From DATBMY01 sp036554605 (GTDB lineage: Bacteria; Acidobacteriota; Blastocatellia; UBA7656), in contig DATBMY010000548.1 in NCBI GenBank assembly GCA_036554605.1, positions 1-20,524 of the forward strand: a stretch of 20,524 nucleotides of DNA. Reading direction: 5' to 3'. Below, piece after piece: positions 1-6,655 of this stretch; positions within the stretch are counted from its first letter, which is position 1; each line of letters starts with the position of its first letter. The notes beneath the pieces are model-generated. The model saw nothing but the letters and a program-made list of their open reading frames with translations. It searched no databases and was not told where the DNA came from. Position numbers and translations under genes: made by a program.

Positions 1-288
1 CCCATAGTCAAAACTGTGGCAACCGAAGACAGCGGTCTTGACGCGCTCGCCGCGGCTATATCGTCTTACCGCGACTATACGAAAGAGCATAGCGCCAGAT
101 CGGGCGACCGGCGCGCCGCCATAGCCGAGCATCGCATTGTCGAGATGCTGCGCGACCGGCTGTTGAAGATAGCGCTTGAAAAAGGGGTGAGCGCGGGAGA
201 GATGCGAAGCCTCGCCGAAGCGGTGGCCGAGCGCCGCCGCGACCCCTACTCGGTCGTCGAAGAGATAATTGAAAGAATAGGAATATAG
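1..288 (+). CDS. meaB: MeaB/ArgK-family GTPase, C-terminal end (5' truncated by window)
   Basis: The reading frame is open from base 1 and ends with TAG at 286-288, so only the last 95 residues are present. It begins PIVKTVATEDSGLDAL, which matches the end of the G domain of MeaB-type P-loop GTPases (PxxKTVA followed by a G-[LI]-x-x-L helix). A basic helical segment follows (RRAAIAEHRIVEMLRDR) and then the C-terminal dimerisation arm. MeaB proteins protect and load adenosylcobalamin-dependent methylmalonyl-CoA mutase in the cytoplasm. The methylmalonyl-CoA epimerase gene 16 bases downstream supports this assignment. The Walker motifs lie outside the window and cannot be checked. Confidence 0.85.
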   Translation, partial: PIVKTVATEDSGLDALAAAISSYRDYTKEHSARSGDRRAAIAEHRIVEMLRDRLLKIALEKGVSAGEMRSLAEAVAERRRDPYSVVEEIIERIGI

Positions 289-304
289 CCCCTGACACTC
301 GATT

Positions 305-718
305 ATGAAAATAGATCATCTCGGAATCGCAGTTCGCTCTATCAGTGATTCGCTCGCTTTTTATCGCGACGCGCTGGGACTCGCGCTCGCCGGCACGGAG
401 AGAGTAGAAGACCAGGGAGTCGAGGTCGCGCTGCTCCCCGTAGGCGAGTCGCGAATCGAGCTCCTGGAGCCATTTTCAGAGGATACGCCCGTCGGGCGCT
501 TCATCGCCAAACGAGGCGAGGGGTTGCACCACATCTGCTACGAGGTGGAGGACCTTTCGAGCAAACTCGAGGATCTGAAGGCGCGCGGGGTGCGCGTGCT
601 TGACGGCTATCCGCGTCGCGGCGCCGAGGGGAAGCTGGTCGCCTTTCTTCACCCGTCGAGCGCGGGCGGAGTGCTGGTCGAGCTGGTTGAGAAGGGGAGT
701 GATTTAAAGGAGATTTAA
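305..718 (+). CDS. mce: Methylmalonyl-CoA epimerase
   Basis: 137-residue VOC/glyoxalase-fold protein, the usual length for this enzyme, which interconverts (2R)- and (2S)-methylmalonyl-CoA in propionate and branched-chain catabolism. It has two beta-alpha-beta-beta-beta modules. The first opens with KIDHLGIAV (metal ligand His5) and contains IELLEP (Glu52). The second contains GLHHICYEV (His75/His76) and VLVELVEK (Glu126), the positions expected for the cobalt/metal site. The start is the ATG at 305, with no clear Shine-Dalgarno. The stop overlaps the next start as TAATG (716-720), so translation of the isomerase gene is probably coupled. The upstream meaB end supports the pathway assignment. 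Confidence 0.93.
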   Translation: MKIDHLGIAVRSISDSLAFYRDALGLALAGTERVEDQGVEVALLPVGESRIELLEPFSEDTPVGRFIAKRGEGLHHICYEVEDLSSKLEDLKARGVRVLDGYPRRGAEGKLVAFLHPSSAGGVLVELVEKGSDLKEI

Positions 719-1965
719 TGAAATTGTCCACGAAAGTAATAATAGTGATAGCGGTGGTGATAGCGCTCGCGGGAGCGGGGCTTTTCGTGCAGCGCACGGC
801 TTCGAAGTCCGTGGGTTATAACATGACGGCTCAGGACATGAAGCTGCTCTTCCCGGCGATACTGGGGCCGCAGGAGCTTCAGATGGCTGCTCGCAACCCG
901 GAGCAGAAGAAGAGCCAGATAAATTCCATACGCTCGGTGCTGGCTCTGGCGCAGGCCGCCGAGCGCGAAGGGCTTGCCGACACGCCGGAAGCGCAGGCGA
1001 TCATATCTTTCTATACCGACAAAGAGCTTGCCCAGCGCTACTTTGAGAAGAATAAAGATGCCGAGGTGACCGACGAACAGGTCGCCGCTTATTACCAGGC
1101 GAACCCGGACGACTTTGACCGCCTGGTCCAGATCGACTCCGAGATTGCCAGCGCCAACGCGCAGTCGCCCGGCGGCGCGCGCGGCTTTCTGGCTCAGGTG
1201 CGGTTGCTTGCCGAGCGCGCGCGCAACGAGGGGTTCGATCAGGACGAGACTGTTAGAGTCCTTCTGAGATTCGCCCGCGCAAGCGCGCTGCAAGAGGTAT
1301 ATGCCAATAAGCTCATCATGCCCGAGATCGAGCCTTACTATAACGACCACAAAGATGAGTTCGAGCAGGCGCGCGTGCGTCATATACTCTTCGTCCCTGA
1401 CTTTCAGCCCGCCGAGGGCGCCGACGAAGATGATCCAAAGGTCAAGGAGGCCAACGACAAGGCCAGGGCCGAGGCGATGACAAAGGCGCGGCAGGAAGCC
1501 CAAGCGGTTCTCTCCGAGATTCGCAACGGCGGAGACTTCGCGAAGCTCGCCGAGCAGCATTCGGATGACCCGAACTCCAAGTCCCGAGGCGGCGATTTCG
1601 GCTATATATGGAAAGGGGGCGATAGCCCCTTTGTTAAGGCGGCCTTCGAGATAGAGCCGGGGAAGGTCAGCGACGTGATCGAAGCCCCATACGGCTTTCA
1701 CATACTTATGGTCGAAGAACGCCGGCTCGCGCCAGTAACAAATCCGATGGTGAGGCAAAAAATAATCGGCACCTATGACCAGAACCGCCGCCAGGAATTT
1801 AGCAAGCGCCTGCAGGCGGAAGTAGCGCAGATCATGGAATCGAGCGGCGTGCAGGTCGCCGAGCAGTTCGAATTCCAGGCGCCTCCAGTTCAAGAACCGG
1901 CATTCCCGCCGGGGATGATGCCTCCGGGCGGCCCGGCGCAGCCACAACAACCGCAAGAGCGCTAG
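718..1965 (+). CDS. Membrane-anchored SurA/PpiC-type peptidyl-prolyl cis-trans isomerase
   Basis: 415 residues. Residues 6-26 are a single hydrophobic helix with no lipobox, so the protein is predicted to be anchored in the inner membrane facing the periplasm. Residues 60-210 are a helical SurA-N-like chaperone region. Residues 218-336 are a parvulin (PpiC) domain with RHILF at the start, DFAKLAEQHSDDP and GGDFGYI in the middle, and APYGFHILMVEERR at the end. The C-terminus is Pro/Gln-rich and probably disordered. The likely role is folding of exported or outer-membrane proteins. AAAGGAG at 706-712 lies five bases before the ATG, and the ATG overlaps the mce stop. The link to the methylmalonyl genes appears to be operonic rather than functional. 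Confidence 0.9.
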   Translation: MKLSTKVIIVIAVVIALAGAGLFVQRTASKSVGYNMTAQDMKLLFPAILGPQELQMAARNPEQKKSQINSIRSVLALAQAAEREGLADTPEAQAIISFYTDKELAQRYFEKNKDAEVTDEQVAAYYQANPDDFDRLVQIDSEIASANAQSPGGARGFLAQVRLLAERARNEGFDQDETVRVLLRFARASALQEVYANKLIMPEIEPYYNDHKDEFEQARVRHILFVPDFQPAEGADEDDPKVKEANDKARAEAMTKARQEAQAVLSEIRNGGDFAKLAEQHSDDPNSKSRGGDFGYIWKGGDSPFVKAAFEIEPGKVSDVIEAPYGFHILMVEERRLAPVTNPMVRQKIIGTYDQNRRQEFSKRLQAEVAQIMESSGVQVAEQFEFQAPPVQEPAFPPGMMPPGGPAQPQQPQER

Positions 1966-1990
1966 CCGTCGCGGTGGCCGCCACACCTCA

Positions 1991-2031
1991 AGCGGGCAAG
2001 GGCGCATAAGACGCAAGCGCCTTTGCCCGCT
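1991..2031 (+). terminator. Strong hairpin between isomerase and MBL-hydrolase genes
   Basis: AGCGGGCAAGGGCGC (1991-2005) pairs with GCGCCTTTGCCCGCT (2017-2031). The stem is 15 pairs with one G-U wobble and the loop is 11 nt. It lies 25 bases after the isomerase stop and just before the next start at 2045. No T-run follows, so it may be a factor-independent terminator of the weak-tail type, an mRNA-end stabiliser or a leader structure for the next gene. Confidence 0.55.
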
Positions 2032-2044
2032 CTCAAGAAATCCT

Positions 2045-2902
2045 ATGCGACTCGGTAAATTCGAAATCTTAGTGGTATCCGACGGGACGGTCGCGTTCGA
2101 CGGCGGGGCGATGTTCAGCGTCGTGCCGCGCGTCGTCTGGGAGCGACATTTTAAGCCCGATGAGCGTAACCGCATAAGGCTCGGTCTCAATTGCCTGCTC
2201 GTGCGCACGGGGCGCGAGAATATACTTATCGACACAGGTGTAGGCAATAAATGGGACGCGCGCTCGCGCGACCGGTTTGCAATAGCGCACGAGACCGATC
2301 TGATCTCGGAGCTCGCCGCGCTCTCTATTGCGCCCGAAGAGATCGACCTGGTCATAAATACGCACCTGCATTTCGATCATGCGGGCACGAACACCGCCGA
2401 ACGCGACGGCCGCATAGCGCCGACCTTCCCGCGCGCGCGCTACGTCGTGCAGCGCGGCGAGCTCGAGCATGCCCTCTCGCCGCACGAGCGCGACCGCGCC
2501 AGCTACATCGCGGAGGATTTCGTGCCGGTGCTCGAAGCCGGGCTCTTCGACCCCCTCGACGGCGATCACGAGGTTGTGCCGGGCGTAAGCGTCTTGAAAG
2601 TCGCCGGCCACAATCGCGACATGCAGTGCGTGCGCATAGAATCGGAAGGAGAAGTTGCCTTCGTATTCGCCGACCTGCTGCCGACGACCGCGCATGTGAA
2701 TCCCGCGTGGGTCATGAGCTATGACCTTTACCCGGTCGAGACTCTCGAACAGAAGAAGCGGCTCATACCGCTGGCCATCGAGCAGAATTGGAATTGCGTC
2801 TTTTATCACGACCCGCAAAGGCCGTTTGGCCGGCTCGTCGAGCGGGAAGGTAAGATAGCGGTACTTCCGAGGGATGAGGAAGGTGACGGGGTGAAAGGGT
2901 GA
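2045..2902 (+). CDS. MBL-fold metallo-hydrolase
   Basis: 285 residues of the metallo-beta-lactamase superfamily, cytoplasmic, with no signal peptide. The metal-binding set is visible: THLHFDH (His107, His109, Asp111, His112), His189 in AGHN, Asp210 in VFADLL and His255 in FYHDP. The order and spacing fit the group that includes lactonase-like and quorum-quenching-like enzymes, but the substrate cannot be inferred. The ATG at 2045 follows the hairpin at 1991-2031 and has no good Shine-Dalgarno. The last codons (GVKG and TGA) lie inside a repeat arm (GGGGTGAAAGGGTGA, 2888-2902), so the acidic/Gly tail may be repeat-derived. The mtnP gene follows after 93 bases. Confidence 0.88.
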   Translation: MRLGKFEILVVSDGTVAFDGGAMFSVVPRVVWERHFKPDERNRIRLGLNCLLVRTGRENILIDTGVGNKWDARSRDRFAIAHETDLISELAALSIAPEEIDLVINTHLHFDHAGTNTAERDGRIAPTFPRARYVVQRGELEHALSPHERDRASYIAEDFVPVLEAGLFDPLDGDHEVVPGVSVLKVAGHNRDMQCVRIESEGEVAFVFADLLPTTAHVNPAWVMSYDLYPVETLEQKKRLIPLAIEQNWNCVFYHDPQRPFGRLVEREGKIAVLPRDEEGDGVKG

Positions 2903-2995
2903 TGAGGTATATAAAGATCGTTGAATAAGCCACTGATACTGGAAGGGCAAGCACCCCTTCACCCTTTCACCCCTTCTCCCCTTCTCCCTTCTTAA
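2872..2995. repeat. Octamer-period inverted repeat spanning MBL gene end and mtnP leader
   Basis: The right arm (about 2952-2993) is a pyrimidine array of units such as CACCCCTT, CACCCTTT, CACCCCTT, CTCCCCTT and CTCCCTT, period 8. The left arm overlaps the end of the MBL gene. A 15-base core, GGGGTGAAAGGGTGA (2888-2902), is perfectly inverted as TCACCCTTTCACCCC (2959-2973). The left core ends exactly on the TGA stop. The spacer between cores is 56 bases. Confidence 0.75.
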
Positions 2996-3880
2996 ATGGG
3001 GGATAAAGTGTCGCAAGCAAAGATAGGAGTCATAGGGGGGAGCGGCCTCTACCAGATGGACGCGCTCACCGACGTTGAAGAGGTGCGCGTCCGAACGCCG
3101 TTCGGCGACCCGTCGGACGCGTTCATCGTGGGAACGCTTGGGGGCGTGCGCGTAGCTTTTCTGCCGCGCCACGGCAGAGGGCACAGGCTATTGCCTACCG
3201 AGATACCTTTCCGGGCAAACATCTACGCGATGAAGACGCTCGGGGTAGAGCGTATATTATCGGCGAGCGCGGTGGGGAGCTTGCGCGAAGAGCTGAAGCC
3301 CATGGACATAGCCTTCCCAGACCAGTTCTTCGACCGCACCAGACAACGCGCCTCGACCTTTTTCGGCGAGGGCGTCGTGGCGCATGTGACGTTCGCCGAT
3401 CCCGTATGTCGTGACCTGTGCGACGCGATGGAACAGGCTGCCAGAGCCGATTTGAGCGGCATCGGCATTCACCGCGGCGGGACATATATCTGCATGGAAG
3501 GGCCGGCGTTTTCGACAAGGGCCGAGTCGGAAGTATATCGCTCGTGGGGCATGTCGGTCATAGGAATGACCAACCTGCAAGAGGCCAAGCTCGCGCGCGA
3601 GGCCGAGATATGCTATGCCACCATGGCGCTCGTTACGGATTACGACTGCTGGCACCAGGAGCACGAATCGGTCACCATAGAGATGGTGCTCGGCTACCTG
3701 GCGCGCAACATAGAGAACGCGCAAAAGGTCATAGCCGGGGCGGTCGCGCGGCTGGGCGACGCCGCGCGCGAGTGCAAGTGCTCGCGCGCGTTGCGGCATG
3801 CTATCATTACTGCGCCGGAGCATATTCCGGCCGATGCCAAAGAGAGGCTCAAGGCCATCATAGGCAAGTACGTAAGTTGA
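2996..3880 (+). CDS. mtnP: S-methyl-5'-thioadenosine phosphorylase (MTAP)
   Basis: 294 residues of the PNP/MTAP family. It cleaves methylthioadenosine with phosphate to adenine and methylthioribose-1-phosphate in polyamine/methionine salvage. Visible motifs are GVIGGSGLY (11-19), PRHGRGH (57-63), SAVGSL, CMEGPAFSTRAES and GMTNLQEAKLAREAEICYA followed by VTDYDCW. The Asp-Tyr-Asp set is typical of adenine-specific MTAP rather than guanine-type PNP. A Cys260-Lys-Cys262 pair near the C-terminus recalls CxC motifs of archaeal MTAPs. The ATG at 2996 follows a pyrimidine repeat with no Shine-Dalgarno. The GTG at 3008, preceded by GGGGGA (2998-3003), is a plausible alternative that would remove four residues. 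Confidence 0.93.
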   Translation: MGDKVSQAKIGVIGGSGLYQMDALTDVEEVRVRTPFGDPSDAFIVGTLGGVRVAFLPRHGRGHRLLPTEIPFRANIYAMKTLGVERILSASAVGSLREELKPMDIAFPDQFFDRTRQRASTFFGEGVVAHVTFADPVCRDLCDAMEQAARADLSGIGIHRGGTYICMEGPAFSTRAESEVYRSWGMSVIGMTNLQEAKLAREAEICYATMALVTDYDCWHQEHESVTIEMVLGYLARNIENAQKVIAGAVARLGDAARECKCSRALRHAIITAPEHIPADAKERLKAIIGKYVS

Positions 3881-3896
3881 TCTCGAGGTAAAAGGC

Positions 3897-4316
3897 ATGA
3901 AGTTAATTGCCAGAATGAGGATCGCTTTTTTAGCGGTCGCCATGGCGGCGTCGAGCGTGGCGGCGCAGGGTCCGGCGCGCGGGCGCGTAGAGCCGCTCAG
4001 GGACGAGGCGCTCGAAGCTCAGGCCAGGCATAATCTGGACGTGGCGCGCTATTACCTTACCAGGCGCAAGGCTTATGAAGGGGCGCGCAGCCGCCTGCAG
4101 GAAATCCTCGACACCTACCCGGAATTTTCGCGGGCCGACGAGGTGCTGTTCCTCATGGGGGAGGCCTACCTGAAGCTCGACAAAAAGGATGAGGCGGCCG
4201 AGCACTTCGGCAAGATGATCGAGAAGTTCCCCGAGAGCGAATTCGTCAAGAAGGCGCAGGCGCGGCTCGATGAGCTGAAGGGTGTGGCCAAGGCGCGCGA
4301 TAAAACGAAAGGATAA
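3897..4316 (+). CDS. Small periplasmic TPR protein, BamD/YbgF-like
   Basis: 139 residues. An N-terminal signal peptide (basic MKLIARMR, hydrophobic core, AAQ near 22-24) has no cysteine, so the protein is probably secreted and not a lipoprotein. Two TPR-like helix pairs are visible (about 41-76 and 82-113, the second with LFLMGEAYLKLDKKDEAAEHFGKMIEKFP written here as two segments of one repeat). The GEAY...FPES pattern is shared with BamD and YbgF/CpoB TPR regions, but the protein is about half their length. The tail is Lys-rich. GAGGT lies upstream of the ATG. It sits between mtnP and a PfkB kinase with short gaps (16 and 7 bases), so it is probably co-transcribed with them. Confidence 0.82.
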   Translation: MKLIARMRIAFLAVAMAASSVAAQGPARGRVEPLRDEALEAQARHNLDVARYYLTRRKAYEGARSRLQEILDTYPEFSRADEVLFLMGEAYLKLDKKDEAAEHFGKMIEKFPESEFVKKAQARLDELKGVAKARDKTKG

Positions 4317-4323
4317 AGCGTAG

Positions 4324-5256
4324 ATGTCAGTTCTCGTCGTAGGCTCTGTGGCGTTCGATTCGATAAAGACGCCTTTCGGAGAGAAGGAAAAAATACTCGG
4401 CGGTTCGGCGACCTACTTCAGCGTCGCCGCTTCTTTTTTTACCGACGTGCGAGTAGTTGCCGTCGTGGGCGAAGACTTCGGGCCGGAAGAGGAGGCCGTT
4501 TTTCTGGAGCGCGAGGTCGACATATCGGACCTCGAGCGCATAAGCGGCCAGCGCTCTTTCCACTGGAAGGGCGAGTACGGCTATGACCTCAACGTCGCGC
4601 GCACGCTCGACACACAGTTGAACGTCTTTGCCGATTTCAAGCCAAAGCTATCGGCCGGCGCTAGAGAGACGCCATACCTGTTTCTGGGCAACATACAGCC
4701 GACGCTCCAGGTCGAGGTGCGCAAGCAGGTGGGGGCAAAGCTCGTGGCCGCCGATACTATGAACTATTGGATCGATCACACGCCCGGCGAGCTTGAGCAG
4801 ATGCTCAGGCATATAGACACGCTCGTCATAAACGATTCCGAAGCGCGCGAGCTTGCGGGCGAGGCAAACCTAGTTCGCGCGGCGCGGCGCATCCTTTCCA
4901 TGGGTCCCGAGAGGCTTGTCGTGAAGCGCGGCGAATACGGCGCGGCGATGTTTACCGAAGAGAGTTACTTCGCGACCCCGGCCTATCCGCTCGAAGAGGT
5001 CTTCGACCCTACGGGCGCGGGCGACACGTTCGCCGGGGGCTTCATGGGATACCTGGCGGCTACCAACGCGGCCGACGAGGCGGCGCTCAGGCGGGCGATC
5101 ATTTACGGATCGGTGATGGCGTCCTTCAACGTGGAAGAGTTCGGCTGCGAGCGATTGCGGAGGCTGACCTACGACGAGATAATCGAGCGATTCCGCCAGC
5201 TGCGCGCCTACTCCCATTTCGAAGAGGCAGAGATGCCCCGCCGCCTGCTCAGGTAA
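4324..5256 (+). CDS. PfkB-family carbohydrate/nucleoside kinase
   Basis: 310 residues, typical of the ribokinase superfamily. The N-terminus has VLVVGSVAFDSI and GGSATYFSVAASFF (substrate-side glycine motif). VINDSEAREL and VVKRGEYGA occur mid-protein. The C-terminal signature is DPTGAGDTFAGGFMGY (228-243), with Asp234 as the expected catalytic base. It phosphorylates a sugar or nucleoside with ATP, but the substrate cannot be read from sequence. The gene lies seven bases after the TPR gene and in the same run as mtnP, which makes a purine- or ribose-salvage substrate possible, but this is inference only. The stop runs directly into the hairpin/heptad repeat at 5257-5290. Confidence 0.9.
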   Translation: MSVLVVGSVAFDSIKTPFGEKEKILGGSATYFSVAASFFTDVRVVAVVGEDFGPEEEAVFLEREVDISDLERISGQRSFHWKGEYGYDLNVARTLDTQLNVFADFKPKLSAGARETPYLFLGNIQPTLQVEVRKQVGAKLVAADTMNYWIDHTPGELEQMLRHIDTLVINDSEARELAGEANLVRAARRILSMGPERLVVKRGEYGAAMFTEESYFATPAYPLEEVFDPTGAGDTFAGGFMGYLAATNAADEAALRRAIIYGSVMASFNVEEFGCERLRRLTYDEIIERFRQLRAYSHFEEAEMPRRLLR

Positions 5257-5290
5257 GGATCTCAAATTTCAAATTCCGGATTTGATATCC
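5257..5290. terminator. Bidirectional hairpin between convergent genes, built on heptad repeats
   Basis: GGATCTCAAAT (5257-5267) pairs with ATTTGATATCC (5280-5290), 10 of 11 positions, with a 12-nt loop. It begins immediately after the kinase TAA and ends on the stop codon of the opposing gene. TCAAATT occurs twice in tandem (5262-5268 and 5269-5275), giving a period of seven. It probably terminates both convergent transcripts. Confidence 0.6.
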
Positions 5291-5667
5291 TAGCGAGAGA
5301 GGCAGACCTGGCATGGTTTCAGGCCCCGCTGCAAAGCCGCCTGTTCGCTCAGGGCCTTGCGCTCGCACCGGTCAGGCATGTGAGCGAGCGTGTGATAATT
5401 CTCTTTGTCGCCCGTGCAGGAATAGACCAGTGGGACCGCCGATGTTTTAGGCGCAACCGCCGATTCGCCGACATGCAAAGCTGCCGCGCGGGACGGCGAC
5501 TCCTGGGAGGGGCCATATACGTAGTGATTGATTTCGTTCTTAAGGTAGCATACGGCTATCCACCCGGCTCCAAGCAGAACCATGAATGCCGTCAGCGATA
5601 GTATCTTGTTTACGACGATCAGCGGGTGGGCACTGCGTAAAGGGTTGCGAGCTTGCAGGCTTGCCAC
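5290..5667 (-). CDS. Small single-pass membrane protein with C-terminal Cys/His motif
   Basis: 125 residues, function not recognised. One transmembrane helix is predicted at about 17-42. A short linker follows, then a compact tail containing Cys84, His92, His96, Cys101 and a terminal KPCQVC (Cys119, Cys122). The pattern C-x7-H...C...A-x(n)-RG-x-KPC-x2-C resembles the small metal-binding endpieces (HxxxC ... GYxPCxxC) attached to many bacterial surface or nuclease proteins. Zinc binding is plausible but unproven. The start is GTG at 5665-5667 with CTCCT (AGGAG on this strand, 5676-5680) eight bases upstream. It is convergent with the kinase gene and divergent from dapF. Confidence 0.65.
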   Translation of the reverse strand: MASLQARNPLRSAHPLIVVNKILSLTAFMVLLGAGWIAVCYLKNEINHYVYGPSQESPSRAAALHVGESAVAPKTSAVPLVYSCTGDKENYHTLAHMPDRCERKALSEQAALQRGLKPCQVCLSR

Positions 5668-5747
5668 AGTTTACGCTCCTTTCGAATCCGACTGCTGGTT
5701 TTTTAGTTTATTCGCCTGAGAAGTGCGCACGTTACCATAGCCGTTAC

Positions 5748-5755
5748 ATTATAGT
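5748..5755. promoter_or_regulatory. Candidate -10 elements in divergent region upstream of dapF
   Basis: ATTATAGT reads TATAAT on the minus strand (5748-5753, perfect -10 consensus, towards the small membrane-protein gene) and TATAGT on the plus strand (5750-5755, towards dapF). Neither has a convincing -35 at the usual spacing, so this is only a candidate. Confidence 0.3.
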
Positions 5756-5787
5756 CAAGCATTGAAATGACCGGGACGGGAGGCTAA

Positions 5788-6648
5788 GTGGAGAGCATCG
5801 AATTCACAAAACTACAGGGCATGGGCAACGATTTCCTTGTCGTCGAGGTGGAAGATATCTCGGCCTTGCGACTTGCGCGCGAAATGGCCCGCGCCATGTG
5901 CAGCCGCAACTTCGGGGCGGGCGCCGATGGGCTGATATTCGTAACGCCCGCGCGTCACCGCGACGCCGATTTCGCCTCGCGCATATTCAACTCGGACGGG
6001 AGCGAAGCCGGGGTCTCGGGCAACGGGACGCGCTGCCTCGCGGCATATATTTACCACAAGCGGCTATGGAGCGATCCGCAAATCAGGATTGCGACCGCCT
6101 CGGGCGTAAAGACCGGCCGCATTGTGACGAGCGGCGAGACCCATTTCGAATTCGAGTTCGATATGGGCGAGCCCCGTTTTTCGAGCGCCGACGTGCCGAT
6201 GGCTTTAGACCGCCCGCTCGACCGCGTGGTGCGCTACCCGCTGCGCATCGGAGGCGACGTCCTCGAAGTCACCTGTCTTTCCATGGGCAACCCGCAGTGC
6301 GTTATCTTTGTGCCGAGCCTCGAGGCGGTGAATCTGGAGGAACTCGGCCCGCTCGTTGAAGATCACCCGCTATTTCCAGATCGCGCGAACGTCGAGTTCG
6401 CTCGCGTCATATCGCCATCAGAGATTGAGATCCTGATATGGGAGCGGGGCGCGGGCCATACGCTTTCGTCCGGGACCGGATCGTGCGCGTCGGCCGTCGC
6501 CGCCTCGTTAAACAACCTGGTCGGCCGCGAGGTCCGCGTACAGACTGAAGGCGGCCCGCTCGGGGTCGTCTGGCGCGAGGATAACCGGGTCGCCCTCACC
6601 GGCTCGGCCGACGTTGTGTACGAAGGGCGATGGCTCAGAGGCTTTTGA
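5788..6648 (+). CDS. dapF: Diaminopimelate epimerase (DapF) with Cys-to-Ser at second catalytic site
   Basis: 286 residues, the normal length. The family interconverts LL- and meso-diaminopimelate for lysine and peptidoglycan synthesis. N-terminal motifs are KLQGMGNDF (8-16), FGAGADGL, FNSDGSEAGVSGNGTRC (first catalytic Cys at residue 83) and, later, GNPQCVIF and ANVEF. The C-terminal motif is WERGAGHTLSSGTGSCASA (218-236). The canonical enzyme has ERGAGET-x-A-C-G-S-G-A-C here, so the second catalytic cysteine aligns with Ser228 (codon TCC, 6469-6471), while the following non-catalytic Cys is kept as Cys233. The substrate-contacting Glu219-Arg220 pair is kept. The start is GTG with GGGAGG four bases upstream. 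The gene converges on the exporter operon with only seven bases between stops. Confidence 0.92.
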   Translation: MESIEFTKLQGMGNDFLVVEVEDISALRLAREMARAMCSRNFGAGADGLIFVTPARHRDADFASRIFNSDGSEAGVSGNGTRCLAAYIYHKRLWSDPQIRIATASGVKTGRIVTSGETHFEFEFDMGEPRFSSADVPMALDRPLDRVVRYPLRIGGDVLEVTCLSMGNPQCVIFVPSLEAVNLEELGPLVEDHPLFPDRANVEFARVISPSEIEILIWERGAGHTLSSGTGSCASAVAASLNNLVGREVRVQTEGGPLGVVWREDNRVALTGSADVVYEGRWLRGF

Positions 6649-6655
6649 GCCGCGG

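Noticed and set aside
715..2355. Long open frame of about 546 codons on the minus strand opposite the isomerase and MBL genes
   Set aside because: It overlaps two well-supported plus-strand genes. Its translation is rich in Arg/Leu with no domain or plausible start. It is a by-product of GC-rich codon bias.
2069..3184. Minus-strand open frame of about 371 codons opposite the MBL and mtnP genes
   Set aside because: It spans two real genes and the intergenic repeat, and shows no recognisable motif or ribosome site.
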